Origin: Candidatus Taylorbacteria bacterium RIFCSPHIGHO2_01_FULL_46_22b
GTDB taxonomy: Bacteria; Patescibacteriota; Minisyncoccia; Phycocordibacterales; DSPV01
Assembly: GCA_001820875.1 (NCBI GenBank)
Contig: MHRF01000007.1
Span: 1 to 59,299, forward strand
Reading direction: 5' to 3'
DNA: 59,299 bases
The notes beneath the pieces are model-generated. The model ran no database searches and was not told the origin of the DNA. It saw only the letters and a list, made by a program, of their open reading frames with translations. Below, piece after piece: positions 10,319-19,263 of the stretch (positions within the stretch are counted from its first letter, which is position 1; each line of letters opens with the position of its first letter). The position numbers were made by a program, and so were the translations under genes.

Positions 10319-10324
10319 TTTTCT

Positions 10325-10687
10325 TTAACTAATCTCTGCCTTTATTTTCTCTGCGTTTTCGATCAAATTATTTTTGTCTCCTTTTACTTGGTCAGTTGGG
10401 AACACCCAGATATGCGCGTGGGGAACTTCGTCTCCAACGATTTTTGAAAGTATGAAATCGGTTTTGAATGCTTTTTTCTGCGCAAGTGCAATTTTTTTCA
10501 CTACTTCAAAGTAGTTGCCTGCGTTAGGAACATCCCAGACCCAGCGATAGTGTTTTTTGGGTATGACCTGCGTGTGGCCGGAGGATTGGGGGTGGATATC
10601 AAGGAATGCCAAGAAATTCTCATCTTCATAAACCTTGTGGTTCGGTATTTCTCCGGAAACTATTTTACAAAAGATACAATTTTCCAT
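10325..10687 (-). CDS. HIT family (histidine triad) hydrolase
   Basis: CIFCKIVSGEIPNHKVYEDENFLAFLDIHPQSSGHTQVIPKKHY...VPHAHIWVFP; degenerate triad HAHIW. Confidence 0.85.
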   Translation of the reverse strand: MENCIFCKIVSGEIPNHKVYEDENFLAFLDIHPQSSGHTQVIPKKHYRWVWDVPNAGNYFEVVKKIALAQKKAFKTDFILSKIVGDEVPHAHIWVFPTDQVKGDKNNLIENAEKIKAEIS

Positions 10688-10748
10688 AGATAAAAGTGTA
10701 TCATATCCCTTTTTCTAGCCCTATTCACCAGCGTGTTACAATGCACTT

Positions 10749-12473
10749 GTGTCATATAAAATTCGTGAAAAAATTTCTCAAGCTGAAGAAGAAAAACTTG
10801 CTGAATACCCTGAATTAGTCAGACACCTTTTGTTTCATCGGGGGGTCATCAGCAGAGAACTTGCAGATAAATTTTTGCATCCCGATTATTCCCGCGACAC
10901 ACACGACCCTTTTTTGATGAAAGGTATGGAGCGAGCAGTTTTGCGGATACTTTCTGCAATTGCCGACAATGAACGTATCGCGATTTTTAGTGATTATGAT
11001 GCTGATGGAATCCCTGGTGCAGTGATTCTCCACGATTTCTTTAAGAAAATTGGTTTTACTAATTTTGAAAATTATATTCCTCATCGACATGACGAAGGTT
11101 TTGGTCTCAACAGCACTGCACTAGATGAATTGTCACAACGGAAAGCCAACGTCCTTATCACGATTGATTGTGGTGTTGCTGACAGAAAAGAAATAGCACA
11201 CGCACAGAAACTTGGGATTGATGTCATTATCACCGATCATCATCTTCCGCCTGCGGAGGGTGTGCCGCCTGCCTACGCGATACTTGATCCCAAACAATTA
11301 GATTGTCCCTATCCTGACAAAAATCTCTGTGGTTCCGGAGTGGCATTTAAATTAATACAGGCTCTGTTGTTGCGGGCTTCTACCCTTAACCCTGTACCCT
11401 TTACCCTCCCCGCCGTTGGATGGGAAAAATGGCTTCTTGATATGGTAGGCCTTGCGACACTTTCTGATATGGTGCCGTTGGTCGGAGAAAATCGTGCGTT
11501 TGCCCGCTATGGACTTTTGGTATTGCGAAAATCCCCCCGCCCCGGATTGCAAAGACTGTTGCGAAAAATAGGGGTCAATCAGAGAACGCTTACCGAAGAT
11601 GATATTGTCTTTTCTATCACGCCCAAATTAAATGCTGCATCACGTATGGGTTCGGCGCAGTCAGCTTTTAATCTATTGTCGACTGATTCTGAAACGGAAG
11701 CTGCTACGGCTGTCGAAGAATTGTTGCGGCTCAATAATGAGCGCAAAGGAGTGGTGGGGAGTATGTTGCGGGAGATGAAGAAGATAGTTGCAGATAGATA
11801 TCAAGAGGAACCTCGTCTTATTGTGCTCGGAAATCCCTTATGGCGCCCGTCGCTTCTCGGACTAGCGGCGAACACTTTAGTCAAAGAACATGCATGCCCT
11901 GTTTTTCTTTGGGGGAGAGATGGGGAAGACCGTATTAAAGGGTCATGCCGGTCAGATGGATCGGCAGATATGTTCGAATTAATGAAAACTGCTGGAGATG
12001 TGTTTATAGAATATGGTGGACATGCGGCGTCAGGCGGTTTTTCAGTGACGCCGGAAAAAATACACTTTCTCGAGGAGGTTCTTCTTGGGGCATACACACA
12101 ACTTAACAGTGTTCCCGTGGCAACACGTTCGAATAATTTAATTATCGACCGAGAAATTTCGGTGGATGAAGTGACCCTTCCGGTATACCGGTTGCTTGAA
12201 CAGCTTTCTCCGTTTGGTATGGGGAACGCCAAACCAGTTTTTTTGTTGCGGAACGTTCCGGTGCAGTCAGCTCGTTTGTTTGGCAAAGAGAAAAATCATC
12301 TAGAAGTTTCATTCGCGCGAGCAAACGGCGGAGTTCTTAAAGCAATTAAATTTTTTGCAGAGGAAGGGGAATCTCCGAAAGCGGGGGACAAAAAAGATGC
12401 AGTGGTTTCCGTTGAGCTTTCGTCATTTGCTGGGAGAAGCGAGTTGCGGCTCCGTCTCATTGACCTTGTCTGA
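10749..12473 (+). CDS. recJ: Single-stranded-DNA-specific exonuclease RecJ
   Basis: DHH motifs: IAIFSDYDADGIPG, ITIDCGVAD, ITDHHLPP; GSCRSDGSADM; GHAASGGFSV. GTG start. Confidence 0.95.
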   Translation: MSYKIREKISQAEEEKLAEYPELVRHLLFHRGVISRELADKFLHPDYSRDTHDPFLMKGMERAVLRILSAIADNERIAIFSDYDADGIPGAVILHDFFKKIGFTNFENYIPHRHDEGFGLNSTALDELSQRKANVLITIDCGVADRKEIAHAQKLGIDVIITDHHLPPAEGVPPAYAILDPKQLDCPYPDKNLCGSGVAFKLIQALLLRASTLNPVPFTLPAVGWEKWLLDMVGLATLSDMVPLVGENRAFARYGLLVLRKSPRPGLQRLLRKIGVNQRTLTEDDIVFSITPKLNAASRMGSAQSAFNLLSTDSETEAATAVEELLRLNNERKGVVGSMLREMKKIVADRYQEEPRLIVLGNPLWRPSLLGLAANTLVKEHACPVFLWGRDGEDRIKGSCRSDGSADMFELMKTAGDVFIEYGGHAASGGFSVTPEKIHFLEEVLLGAYTQLNSVPVATRSNNLIIDREISVDEVTLPVYRLLEQLSPFGMGNAKPVFLLRNVPVQSARLFGKEKNHLEVSFARANGGVLKAIKFFAEEGESPKAGDKKDAVVSVELSSFAGRSELRLRLIDLV

Positions 12474-12531
12474 TTCCTCTGGTAGTGTTTTTTTAAACCT
12501 CTCAACCCTAACCTTTACCTACGGAGGATTT

Positions 12532-12954
12532 ATGTTCCTTGTTGGCATGCGACTTTCACGGATTGGCACAACGGTCATCTTTCTATCGGGCGTACTCATG
12601 GTTCTGTTGCTGTGTGCGCCGTACGGTTCAGTAGCCACTCTTCCACACAACCTTGCACTGGGTTCCATGGTAATCGGGTGTGTTCTTTTCCTCACCGGCC
12701 AAGGGAGTATCTATTTTAGCCGGGATGGGTTTCAGTTGGAATCCATTGCGGTTGCCTGCATCGAATGTGGCAAATATATCGGTTTAGCCACACTCATACT
12801 TGGACTATGTCTGGTCGTTGTGTATCTCACCGAAGGAGTTTGGTGGTGGCCTCCCATTTTTGCTTTTTGGGCAATGGTAGGCGGTTTGGGTCTTGCACTC
12901 GTTGCAATAACTGTCGGTTTTGTTTTGCTTGTCTTCGTGCACCCCAACGCCTGA
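12532..12954 (+). CDS. Small integral membrane protein, unknown function
   Basis: ATG preceded by CGGAGGATTT; four hydrophobic segments. The upstream part of the listed ORF overlaps recJ and is unlikely to be coding. Confidence 0.65.
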   Translation: MFLVGMRLSRIGTTVIFLSGVLMVLLLCAPYGSVATLPHNLALGSMVIGCVLFLTGQGSIYFSRDGFQLESIAVACIECGKYIGLATLILGLCLVVVYLTEGVWWWPPIFAFWAMVGGLGLALVAITVGFVLLVFVHPNA

Positions 12955-12968
12955 CAAGTATTTCTTCA

Positions 12969-13006
12969 CTCCCCGCTGGCTCGCGCCCGCGGGGAGGTCT
13001 TTTTTT
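12969..13006 (+). terminator. Intrinsic terminator
   Basis: CTCCCCGC-N12-GCGGGGAG followed by TCTTTTTTT. Confidence 0.85.
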
Positions 13007-13117
13007 ACACAAATTTTCCCCGATTCTGACTGTAGACTAATCCTGTTGTTCTCATATAAGTTTTTTGTTAGTGTGGTATCGAACCTCTCAACCTCAACCT
13101 TTACCTATGGAGGACTT

Positions 13118-13540
13118 ATGTTCGTTGTCTCGTTTCGTCTGATGCGAATCGGTGTCTGGCTGTTTGGGATTTCGTGCGTACTGCTTGCAGGGCTGTACAT
13201 TGAAAATGTCCCTACGGTGCCCTACATTCACAGCGCGTTGAGTTATGCCGCGGCCGGTGGTTTCGGCCTGATCTTGGCAGGGGTAATCGGCTGGGTATTC
13301 CTTGAACGCGATTGGACACTCGATTTGTGCGGACGATTCCTTGTGCGGTGGGCAGGAGCCGTCTTTGTTTGCTCGTTTTTTCTTGTTCTGAGTAACGTCA
13401 TTGTGCTCCTATGCCGAGGTGTTTTATGGTTTCCTCGCGAGGCGTTCACATGGACGATTGGTTTCCTCGTTGTCAGTTCAGCGTTGGTAATGATGGGGAT
13501 TCTTTTCGTCTTGATTCCCAAGATCCGAACGCTCAACTGA
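13118..13540 (+). CDS. Small integral membrane protein, probable paralogue of 12532..12954
   Basis: MFVVSFRLMRIGVWLFGISCVLLAG resembles MFLVGMRLSRIGTTVIFLSGVLMVL; same length and nearly identical leader (AACCTCTCAACC..AACCTTTACCTAYGGAGGAYTTATGTTC). Confidence 0.65.
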   Translation: MFVVSFRLMRIGVWLFGISCVLLAGLYIENVPTVPYIHSALSYAAAGGFGLILAGVIGWVFLERDWTLDLCGRFLVRWAGAVFVCSFFLVLSNVIVLLCRGVLWFPREAFTWTIGFLVVSSALVMMGILFVLIPKIRTLN

Positions 13541-13553
13541 TGTCTCCTTTTTG

Positions 13554-13590
13554 CTCCCCGCAGGGCTTTGCCCGCGGGGAGTTTCGTTTC
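13554..13590 (+). terminator. Intrinsic terminator
   Basis: CTCCCCGC-N12-GCGGGGAG followed by TTTCGTTTC. Confidence 0.75.
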
Positions 13591-13627
13591 GAGATGCTAT
13601 AATTCCTGTGTCTTCAATTCTATATTC

Positions 13628-14305
13628 ATGATTCCAAATCCCATTCTCATATTTACCGATGGTGCGTCAAAAGGAAATCCCGGATCTGGTGGATGGGGCG
13701 CAATTGTCGCGTCTGATGATTCTGTACAAGAATTCGGAGGGCGGGAGGACCATACCACTAACAATCGTATGGAGTTATCCGCAGCGATAAACGCTCTTTC
13801 CAAAATTCCAAATTCCAAATTCCAAATTCTTTTATACTCCGACTCCTCTTACGTAGTTAACGGCATTACCAAATGGGTACATGGGTGGAAGAAAAACGGT
13901 TGGCAGACCGCCACAAAAAAGCCAGTGGAGAATCAGGATCTGTGGGAACAATTGTCGGGACTGGCCGAAGGCCGTTCTATTGAATGGAAACGTATCGCAG
14001 GTCATGCGGATACTCCGGCAAATACTCGCGCGGATGAAATCGCGTCGGCGTTTGCAGATGGTGAATCTCCACAATTGTTTTCTGGTTCGCAATCAGAATA
14101 TAAAATTGACCTCTCTATTATCGGGGTGCAGAGTGGCGGACGGCGACAGTCTCCTTATGCATATGTATCGCTTGTGGACGGAAAAATTGAAACGCATCAG
14201 ACATGGGGTGAATGCGAGCGGAGGGTAAAAGGGAAAACCGCGCGATATAAAAAAGTTTTTTCAAAAGAAGAGGAAGATAGAGTGATTGCCGATTTTAAAA
14301 AGTAA
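13628..14305 (+). CDS. rnhA: Ribonuclease HI with C-terminal viroplasmin-like extension
   Basis: IFTDGASKGNPGSGGWGAI, NNRMELSAAINAL, LYSDSSYVVNGITKWVHGWKKNGW, GHADTPANTRADEIA. C-terminus YAYVSLVDGKIETHQTWGECERRVKGKTARYKKVFSKEEEDRVI resembles the viroplasmin fold. Confidence 0.92.
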   Translation: MIPNPILIFTDGASKGNPGSGGWGAIVASDDSVQEFGGREDHTTNNRMELSAAINALSKIPNSKFQILLYSDSSYVVNGITKWVHGWKKNGWQTATKKPVENQDLWEQLSGLAEGRSIEWKRIAGHADTPANTRADEIASAFADGESPQLFSGSQSEYKIDLSIIGVQSGGRRQSPYAYVSLVDGKIETHQTWGECERRVKGKTARYKKVFSKEEEDRVIADFKK

Positions 14306-14316
14306 TCGCAAGCGGT

Positions 14317-15858
14317 ATGAGACGGAACGTGTTTGAGATGATTGTCAGCGCGTTTCTCATCGGGGTCTTTCTACGTTCCTTTTTTGAGCTCTCATTTTAT
14401 ACGATTCTTTTTCTTTTTTTTCTCGCCTGTGTTTTTCTTGCGTACGGATTTTTCAGTAAGCAGGGCAGAGAGCGGAGATTATTTTTTCTGATCCCTCTTT
14501 TCTTTCTCTGCGCGCTCTTGGGAGCTATACGCTATGAACTTTCTGAACCTCATTCAAGCGTGCTTGGACAATTTATAGGCGAGACAGTTATTTTAGAAGG
14601 TACAATTTCAGGTGAACCCGACAGACGAGATACAAATACAGTGCTTGCGGTGCGAGTCGATGTGGTGCAGGTCAACCAGCAATTATTGAAAACAAGAGAA
14701 TTGATACGCATTAGTGCGCCAATCTACCCCGAGTTTCTCTATGGTGATCGGATACGTGTACGAGGAGTTGTTGAAAAGCCGGAGAATTTTGAGACTGATT
14801 CGGGGCGTATATTTGACTATCAATCATATCTGGCAAAGGAAGGCGTCTATTATCAGATTTCTCGTCCGGTTATCACATTTATTGAGCATGGGCAGGGGAA
14901 TCCTATTGCATCGTATCTCTTTCAATTTAAACATGCATTGCTTGCATCCAGCGCTCGTGTGATTCCTGACCCTGAACACGGTCTTTTAGCGGGATTGTTG
15001 TTTGGGGAGAAACATTCGATTGGCGATGATTTTTCTGAATTGTTTCGGAAATCAGGCCTAGTTCACATTGTGGTACTTTCAGGATTCAACCTTACTATCG
15101 TGGCGTACGCACTGATGTACTTGTTTTCGTTTCTGCCACGGACACTATCAGTCGGTGCCGGTGGGCTTGGAATACTTGCATTTACCATTATGACTGGTGC
15201 GTCCGCCACTGCCGTACGAGCCGCCCTTATGGCAGGAATTGCGCTCTTGGCAAAAGTAACTGCGCGCGCTTATCGTATCAAACGGGCGCTTTTTCTCGCG
15301 GCGCTTAGTATGATTCTCTACAATCCTAAGCTTTTGGTGTTTGATCCCTCGTTCCAATTAAGTTTTCTTGCCACTATCGGCTTGGTGTATTTCTCGCCAT
15401 TTGTTGAGAAGAAAATCTGTTTTGTGCCAGAACGGTTTGGGTTGCGGGAAATTGTTGCTGCCACACTTTCAACGCAACTATTTGTATTACCTCTCCTGAT
15501 TAATTTGTCGGGCACCGTATCTCTCATTGGGATATTTGCAAACATAGCTGTGTTGCCAATGATTCCGATTACTATGTTTTTCGGTGCACTGGCTAGTTTT
15601 GCAGGCTTACTACATACCGTACTTGCCACGCCCTTTGGGTACGCAGCATATTTTTTGCTCCATTACGAAATACTTGCAGCGGAATTTTTTGGAAATCTGC
15701 CACTTGCAGCGGTTTCTGTGCCGTCACTGCCCACGTGGGTGATAGTACTTTCCTATCTTGCTCTAGGAGCGTTTATTTATCGTTTATACCGAAAGAAAGA
15801 GGGCAGGTCTACTTTGCCGTTGCCCGCGAGAAATTTTTCTCAATCGCATTCCAATTGA
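14317..15858 (+). CDS. comEC: ComEC/Rec2 competence channel, membrane part only
   Basis: GLLFGEKHSIGDDFSELFRKSGLVHIVVLSGFNLTIVAYAL, TGASATAVRAALMAGIALLAK, FDPSFQLSFLATIGLVYFSP; no C-terminal metallo-beta-lactamase domain. Confidence 0.9.
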   Translation: MRRNVFEMIVSAFLIGVFLRSFFELSFYTILFLFFLACVFLAYGFFSKQGRERRLFFLIPLFFLCALLGAIRYELSEPHSSVLGQFIGETVILEGTISGEPDRRDTNTVLAVRVDVVQVNQQLLKTRELIRISAPIYPEFLYGDRIRVRGVVEKPENFETDSGRIFDYQSYLAKEGVYYQISRPVITFIEHGQGNPIASYLFQFKHALLASSARVIPDPEHGLLAGLLFGEKHSIGDDFSELFRKSGLVHIVVLSGFNLTIVAYALMYLFSFLPRTLSVGAGGLGILAFTIMTGASATAVRAALMAGIALLAKVTARAYRIKRALFLAALSMILYNPKLLVFDPSFQLSFLATIGLVYFSPFVEKKICFVPERFGLREIVAATLSTQLFVLPLLINLSGTVSLIGIFANIAVLPMIPITMFFGALASFAGLLHTVLATPFGYAAYFLLHYEILAAEFFGNLPLAAVSVPSLPTWVIVLSYLALGAFIYRLYRKKEGRSTLPLPARNFSQSHSN

Positions 15859-16408
15859 GGTTTGCAAAGAAATCTTCGACATACTGTTTTTTTCCGCTTG
15901 GTTGATAGTCGGCAACAAAGGAATGTTCCCACATATCAAGCGCAAGGATTGTCTGACAGCCATTAAGTTGGCCAAGGTGCTGTTCGTCTACCCACACATT
16001 GAGAAGCCGTTTAGTCAGAGGATCATACACAAGTAGTGCCCAGCCGATACCGCGAGTGAGTGCAATTGCTTTGAAACGATTAAGCCATGCGTTAAATGAT
16101 CCCACAGTTTCCTCAAGTGCTTTTCTAAGAGAACTGGTGGGGGCAAGTGGGGTCGAACCACTTTCGAGAGATTCAAAATAGTATTCATGATTGACCATGC
16201 CGTTGAATTCAAAGCTGAACCGGCGTTGCAATTCCCCAAGTTCGTACGCATATTTTTCGGCGTCTGTTGCAAGCTCATCAATATGTTCAAGAATTAAGTT
16301 CGCGTGTTTGACATACCCCGCATAGAGCTTGAGATGTTCTTCAATTGTTTTTTTTGAAATTCCTTTTAGATCAGGAATAGTAAATTTTGCTTCAGTAAAT
16401 TTTTTCAT
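15809..16408 (-). CDS. sodA: Fe/Mn-family superoxide dismutase
   Basis: EEHLKLYAGYVKHANLI, MVNHEYYFESL, GSFNAW..F, GIGWALLVYD, LALDMWEHSFVADYQPSGKKQYVEDFFANLNWN. Confidence 0.88.
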   Translation of the reverse strand: MKKFTEAKFTIPDLKGISKKTIEEHLKLYAGYVKHANLILEHIDELATDAEKYAYELGELQRRFSFEFNGMVNHEYYFESLESGSTPLAPTSSLRKALEETVGSFNAWLNRFKAIALTRGIGWALLVYDPLTKRLLNVWVDEQHLGQLNGCQTILALDMWEHSFVADYQPSGKKQYVEDFFANLNWNAIEKNFSRATAK

Positions 16409-16525
16409 GAAAAGGTTTTAAATAGTAAGTGATATACAGTATAGCAAATTGACATTTTCAGACTCGGGCGTACCCTGATAGGGTACTTCACTTCAACCCT
16501 TAAACTCTCGACCCAAAGGAAGACT

Positions 16526-17065
16526 ATGAGTTCTTTGAAAGAGTTAGACCTTGATCAGCCGTATGGCGATCATGAGCTTCGTTCTTTTCCCGTTCGCCGC
16601 GCGTTGACCCTCACAGACATTCTGGCGAAACCCCTGTACTGTTCCCTTTTTGCTCTCATCACACTCGGGTCTGTCACCAGTTTCATCTTTTTTGTGCGAC
16701 AGTACTTCAAGTACGATGTGCATTACACCACTGACCGGTTCTCTCTACTGTTCTGGTCTTTGGAACTCCCATTCGCAATCTCTCGTCTGTGGGATTGGTT
16801 GCTTGGACCAATCTCTATCGCACTCATTGTCTTCGTACGGACTAGGCAATTCTTTGCCGAAGAAGCCAATGAAGATTTATTCGGGTCCCTGCTTTTGACA
16901 CTACTCAACAGTAGTATCTTCTGCGGTTTTCTCGGCGGAATGATTTGGGGAGTGCCGAGTTTCTTCTCGACCCTTGCCACTACGTTCCTTGGTGCGGTTA
17001 TTGTTTGCATCGGGGGTCTGCTTGTTCTTTTCCTGCCTTCACTGCGCAGGAGACCACCAGCCTGA
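16526..17065 (+). CDS. Membrane protein, unknown function
   Basis: SD AAAGGAAGA-N-ATG; several predicted TM segments; followed by a terminator. Confidence 0.55.
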   Translation: MSSLKELDLDQPYGDHELRSFPVRRALTLTDILAKPLYCSLFALITLGSVTSFIFFVRQYFKYDVHYTTDRFSLLFWSLELPFAISRLWDWLLGPISIALIVFVRTRQFFAEEANEDLFGSLLLTLLNSSIFCGFLGGMIWGVPSFFSTLATTFLGAVIVCIGGLLVLFLPSLRRRPPA

Positions 17066-17085
17066 TGTCACTTTGTTTGCTACTG

Positions 17086-17121
17086 CCTCCGGTACCATGC
17101 GTATCGGAGGTGTTCTTTTTT
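17086..17121 (+). terminator. Intrinsic terminator
   Basis: CCTCCG-N13-CGGAGG followed by TGTTCTTTTTT. Confidence 0.7.
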
Positions 17122-17137
17122 GGAGTATACTTTTTAC

Positions 17138-18007
17138 ATGCACAAATTCAGAACACGGCTACCTCTGATACTACTCGCTCTCCTTGTAGTTATCACTATG
17201 TTTATCTGGTACGTACTTTTTAATGAAGATCGGCAGGGGATGTTGCAGGTGGCGTTTCTCAATGTCGGACAAGGCGACTCGACTTTTATTGATTCACCCG
17301 CAGGTCATCAGATGCTCATTGACGCCGGCCGAGATAACACTGTGTTACAGCGTTTAAGTAATGTTATGCCATTTTATGATCGAACGATCGATGTGGTATT
17401 GGCGACACACCCCGACCAAGATCACATTGCAGGGCTGGTGAGTGTGTTATCCCGCTATAAAGTTGCATATGTGATTATGACTGAAGCGACTGCATCTACA
17501 GCGACATTTCAGGCGCTGGTGCGTGCAGTTGAAAAGAGTGGTGCAACTCTTATTCATCCTCGGCGCGGCATGGTTATTGATCTTGGTGGCGGAGTGGGTT
17601 TCAGAATACTTTTTCCTGATCGGAGTATGGCAGGAATTACCGATACTAATCTCACTTCAATTGTCGGGAAAGTTGAATATGGAAGTGATTCTTTTCTATT
17701 GACTGGAGATTCGCCGATTGCAATTGAGCAATATGAATTGTTTCTTGATCCAGATGTACTTTCAAGCGATGTATTAAAGGCGGGACATCATGGATCTCGC
17801 ACTTCCTCCGCGCCCGAATTTGTTGCTGCTGTACAACCGGCGTTCGCAGTGATATCTGCCGGCAAGGATAATTCGTACGGCCATCCGCACAAAGAAGTTA
17901 CCGACATCTTTAATAAATTTGGCGCAAAAATTTTGCGGACTGATACCGAGGGGACGATTGTATTTAAAACAGACGGCACGAATCTCTCATTTATATTAAA
18001 AAAATGA
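17138..18007 (+). CDS. ComEC-type metallo-beta-lactamase protein (stand-alone)
   Basis: Start at 17138 (MHKFRTRLPLILLALLVV...). VAFLNVGQGDSTFIDSPAGHQMLIDAG, VVLATHPDQDHIAGLV, LLTGDSP, VLKAGHHGSRTSSAPEFV. Confidence 0.92.
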   Translation: MHKFRTRLPLILLALLVVITMFIWYVLFNEDRQGMLQVAFLNVGQGDSTFIDSPAGHQMLIDAGRDNTVLQRLSNVMPFYDRTIDVVLATHPDQDHIAGLVSVLSRYKVAYVIMTEATASTATFQALVRAVEKSGATLIHPRRGMVIDLGGGVGFRILFPDRSMAGITDTNLTSIVGKVEYGSDSFLLTGDSPIAIEQYELFLDPDVLSSDVLKAGHHGSRTSSAPEFVAAVQPAFAVISAGKDNSYGHPHKEVTDIFNKFGAKILRTDTEGTIVFKTDGTNLSFILKK

Positions 18008-18060
18008 CAAATCAAAGTTTGACATACTTAGGCAAGTGTGATAATTAATGTGAAGAATAC

Positions 18061-18681
18061 ATGCGGAAAGTCGCGTCAAACCAACCCCGAACCAGAAAGA
18101 TCCACATGAAGAGAAAGATTGAACCAACGGTGATTTGTGCCCAACCTTTACGCCGAAGCCTCCTAGTGCCTCCCTTGGCAGGCATGAAACTGAGCAGATT
18201 CAGGGGGGAGTTCAAAGACAACGTGCTTCACAGTGCCGAGTTGGATGTCTATTGTGAGGTTCCCGATCGACTGCCGAAGACACGAGCAACCCGAGTCCAA
18301 TTTTGGAAGCTCACCAATCTTTGGAGTGCCGATAAGGTGGCTGAAATGAAGGAGAAAAAGGAGAGGGTTTTGGGTGTACAGCCTACGTCCAAAGCTCTCG
18401 AGCAAAGGGTGCTCAACAGCCGCAGATATTTCACCAGTCTGGGGCAGATCAGGTCAGTAATGAGATCTTGTGAGCAGTATCGATGCAGGTTGATACGAAG
18501 CACTAAGAATCCTTCGCATTCATACGGGACCACACCTCATTTTTGTTTTTTGCGGACGGGAAGGAGGATCCGGATTGTGTGGATGCCTCCCATGAGTGGC
18601 ACGTGGAGTATGATTGTTGAGTCCCTTCGAGGGCAAAAGACTCGTTGGGGACCGACAGCTATTGCGTTTGCCCCTGTGTGA
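18061..18681 (+). CDS. Hypothetical protein (start may be the ATG at 18106)
   Basis: Open frame with an upstream TTGACA-N17-TAATTA promoter and a downstream terminator; no recognised family. Confidence 0.45.
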   Translation: MRKVASNQPRTRKIHMKRKIEPTVICAQPLRRSLLVPPLAGMKLSRFRGEFKDNVLHSAELDVYCEVPDRLPKTRATRVQFWKLTNLWSADKVAEMKEKKERVLGVQPTSKALEQRVLNSRRYFTSLGQIRSVMRSCEQYRCRLIRSTKNPSHSYGTTPHFCFLRTGRRIRIVWMPPMSGTWSMIVESLRGQKTRWGPTAIAFAPV

Positions 18682-18700
18682 AAAGAACCAATCAGATCGT

Positions 18701-18740
18701 AGGCCTATTTCCTCTCGGAAATGGGCCTGTCTCTTTTTTC
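18701..18740 (+). terminator. Intrinsic terminator
   Basis: AGGCCTATTTCC-TCTC-GGAAATGGGCCT followed by GTCTCTTTTTTCC. Confidence 0.75.
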
Positions 18741-18753
18741 CTGAGAATAAAAA

Positions 18754-18787
18754 AAGAAGTAGCCAGAGGCGAGTGCTCTGGCTACCT
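18754..18787 (-). terminator. Intrinsic terminator of the minus-strand gene at 18802
   Basis: Minus strand GTAGCCAGAG-N7-CTCTGGCTAC followed by TTCTTTTTTT. Confidence 0.8.
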
Positions 18788-18801
18788 GAAATTGTTTTCC
18801 A

Positions 18802-19224
18802 TTAGGGGTTCCGTACAATCGCGGCGTCTGCGATGCGTTGTAAATCTTGCCACGACTGTTTTCTTACGTCGCTTGGAAATTCTCGGAGGTGATCGCTCAC
18901 CACTCGTTCAAATTTGCATGCGATGTGGTGGTACTCGCTGTAGTTTCCATCGGTCAGTGTGTTGTTTGCAAGCCAGACTTGCAGGTCCTCATACATCTGG
19001 ACGCACAAACGACGTGATTTCCGTCGGGCGATGGGGGGAATGATGAAGAAATAAACAATTCCCAAACTCAAGATGGCATACCATCCGGTGCGAATGAATT
19101 CGCCGGTTGTTTTGGATAGCATTCGTGCGGCTTCTAAGGAGAATCCGTACGTGCAGACTGCAAAGAACGTTGCGAGCGCCATCATCAGAAGCGCAGTGAG
19201 TGGAGGGATAAGGTGCGTTTTCAT
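18802..19224 (-). CDS. Small membrane protein, unknown function
   Basis: Two N-terminal TM segments and a hydrophilic tail; own terminator. Confidence 0.55.
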   Translation of the reverse strand: MKTHLIPPLTALLMMALATFFAVCTYGFSLEAARMLSKTTGEFIRTGWYAILSLGIVYFFIIPPIARRKSRRLCVQMYEDLQVWLANNTLTDGNYSEYHHIACKFERVVSDHLREFPSDVRKQSWQDLQRIADAAIVRNP

Positions 19225-19263
19225 ATCTGGAGACAGAATACTCCCTGTTTTTCGTTTTGCAAC

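Noticed and set aside
12355-12531. Upstream extension of the 199-aa ORF overlapping recJ
   Set aside because: The ATG at 12532 with CGGAGG is a better start and matches the start context of the paralogue at 13118.
17322-17349. Further match to the sigma motif (TGTAAC-N16-CGGCGT, minus strand)
   Set aside because: Inside a coding region, antisense, and lacks the A before CGGC found in the four promoter-positioned sites.
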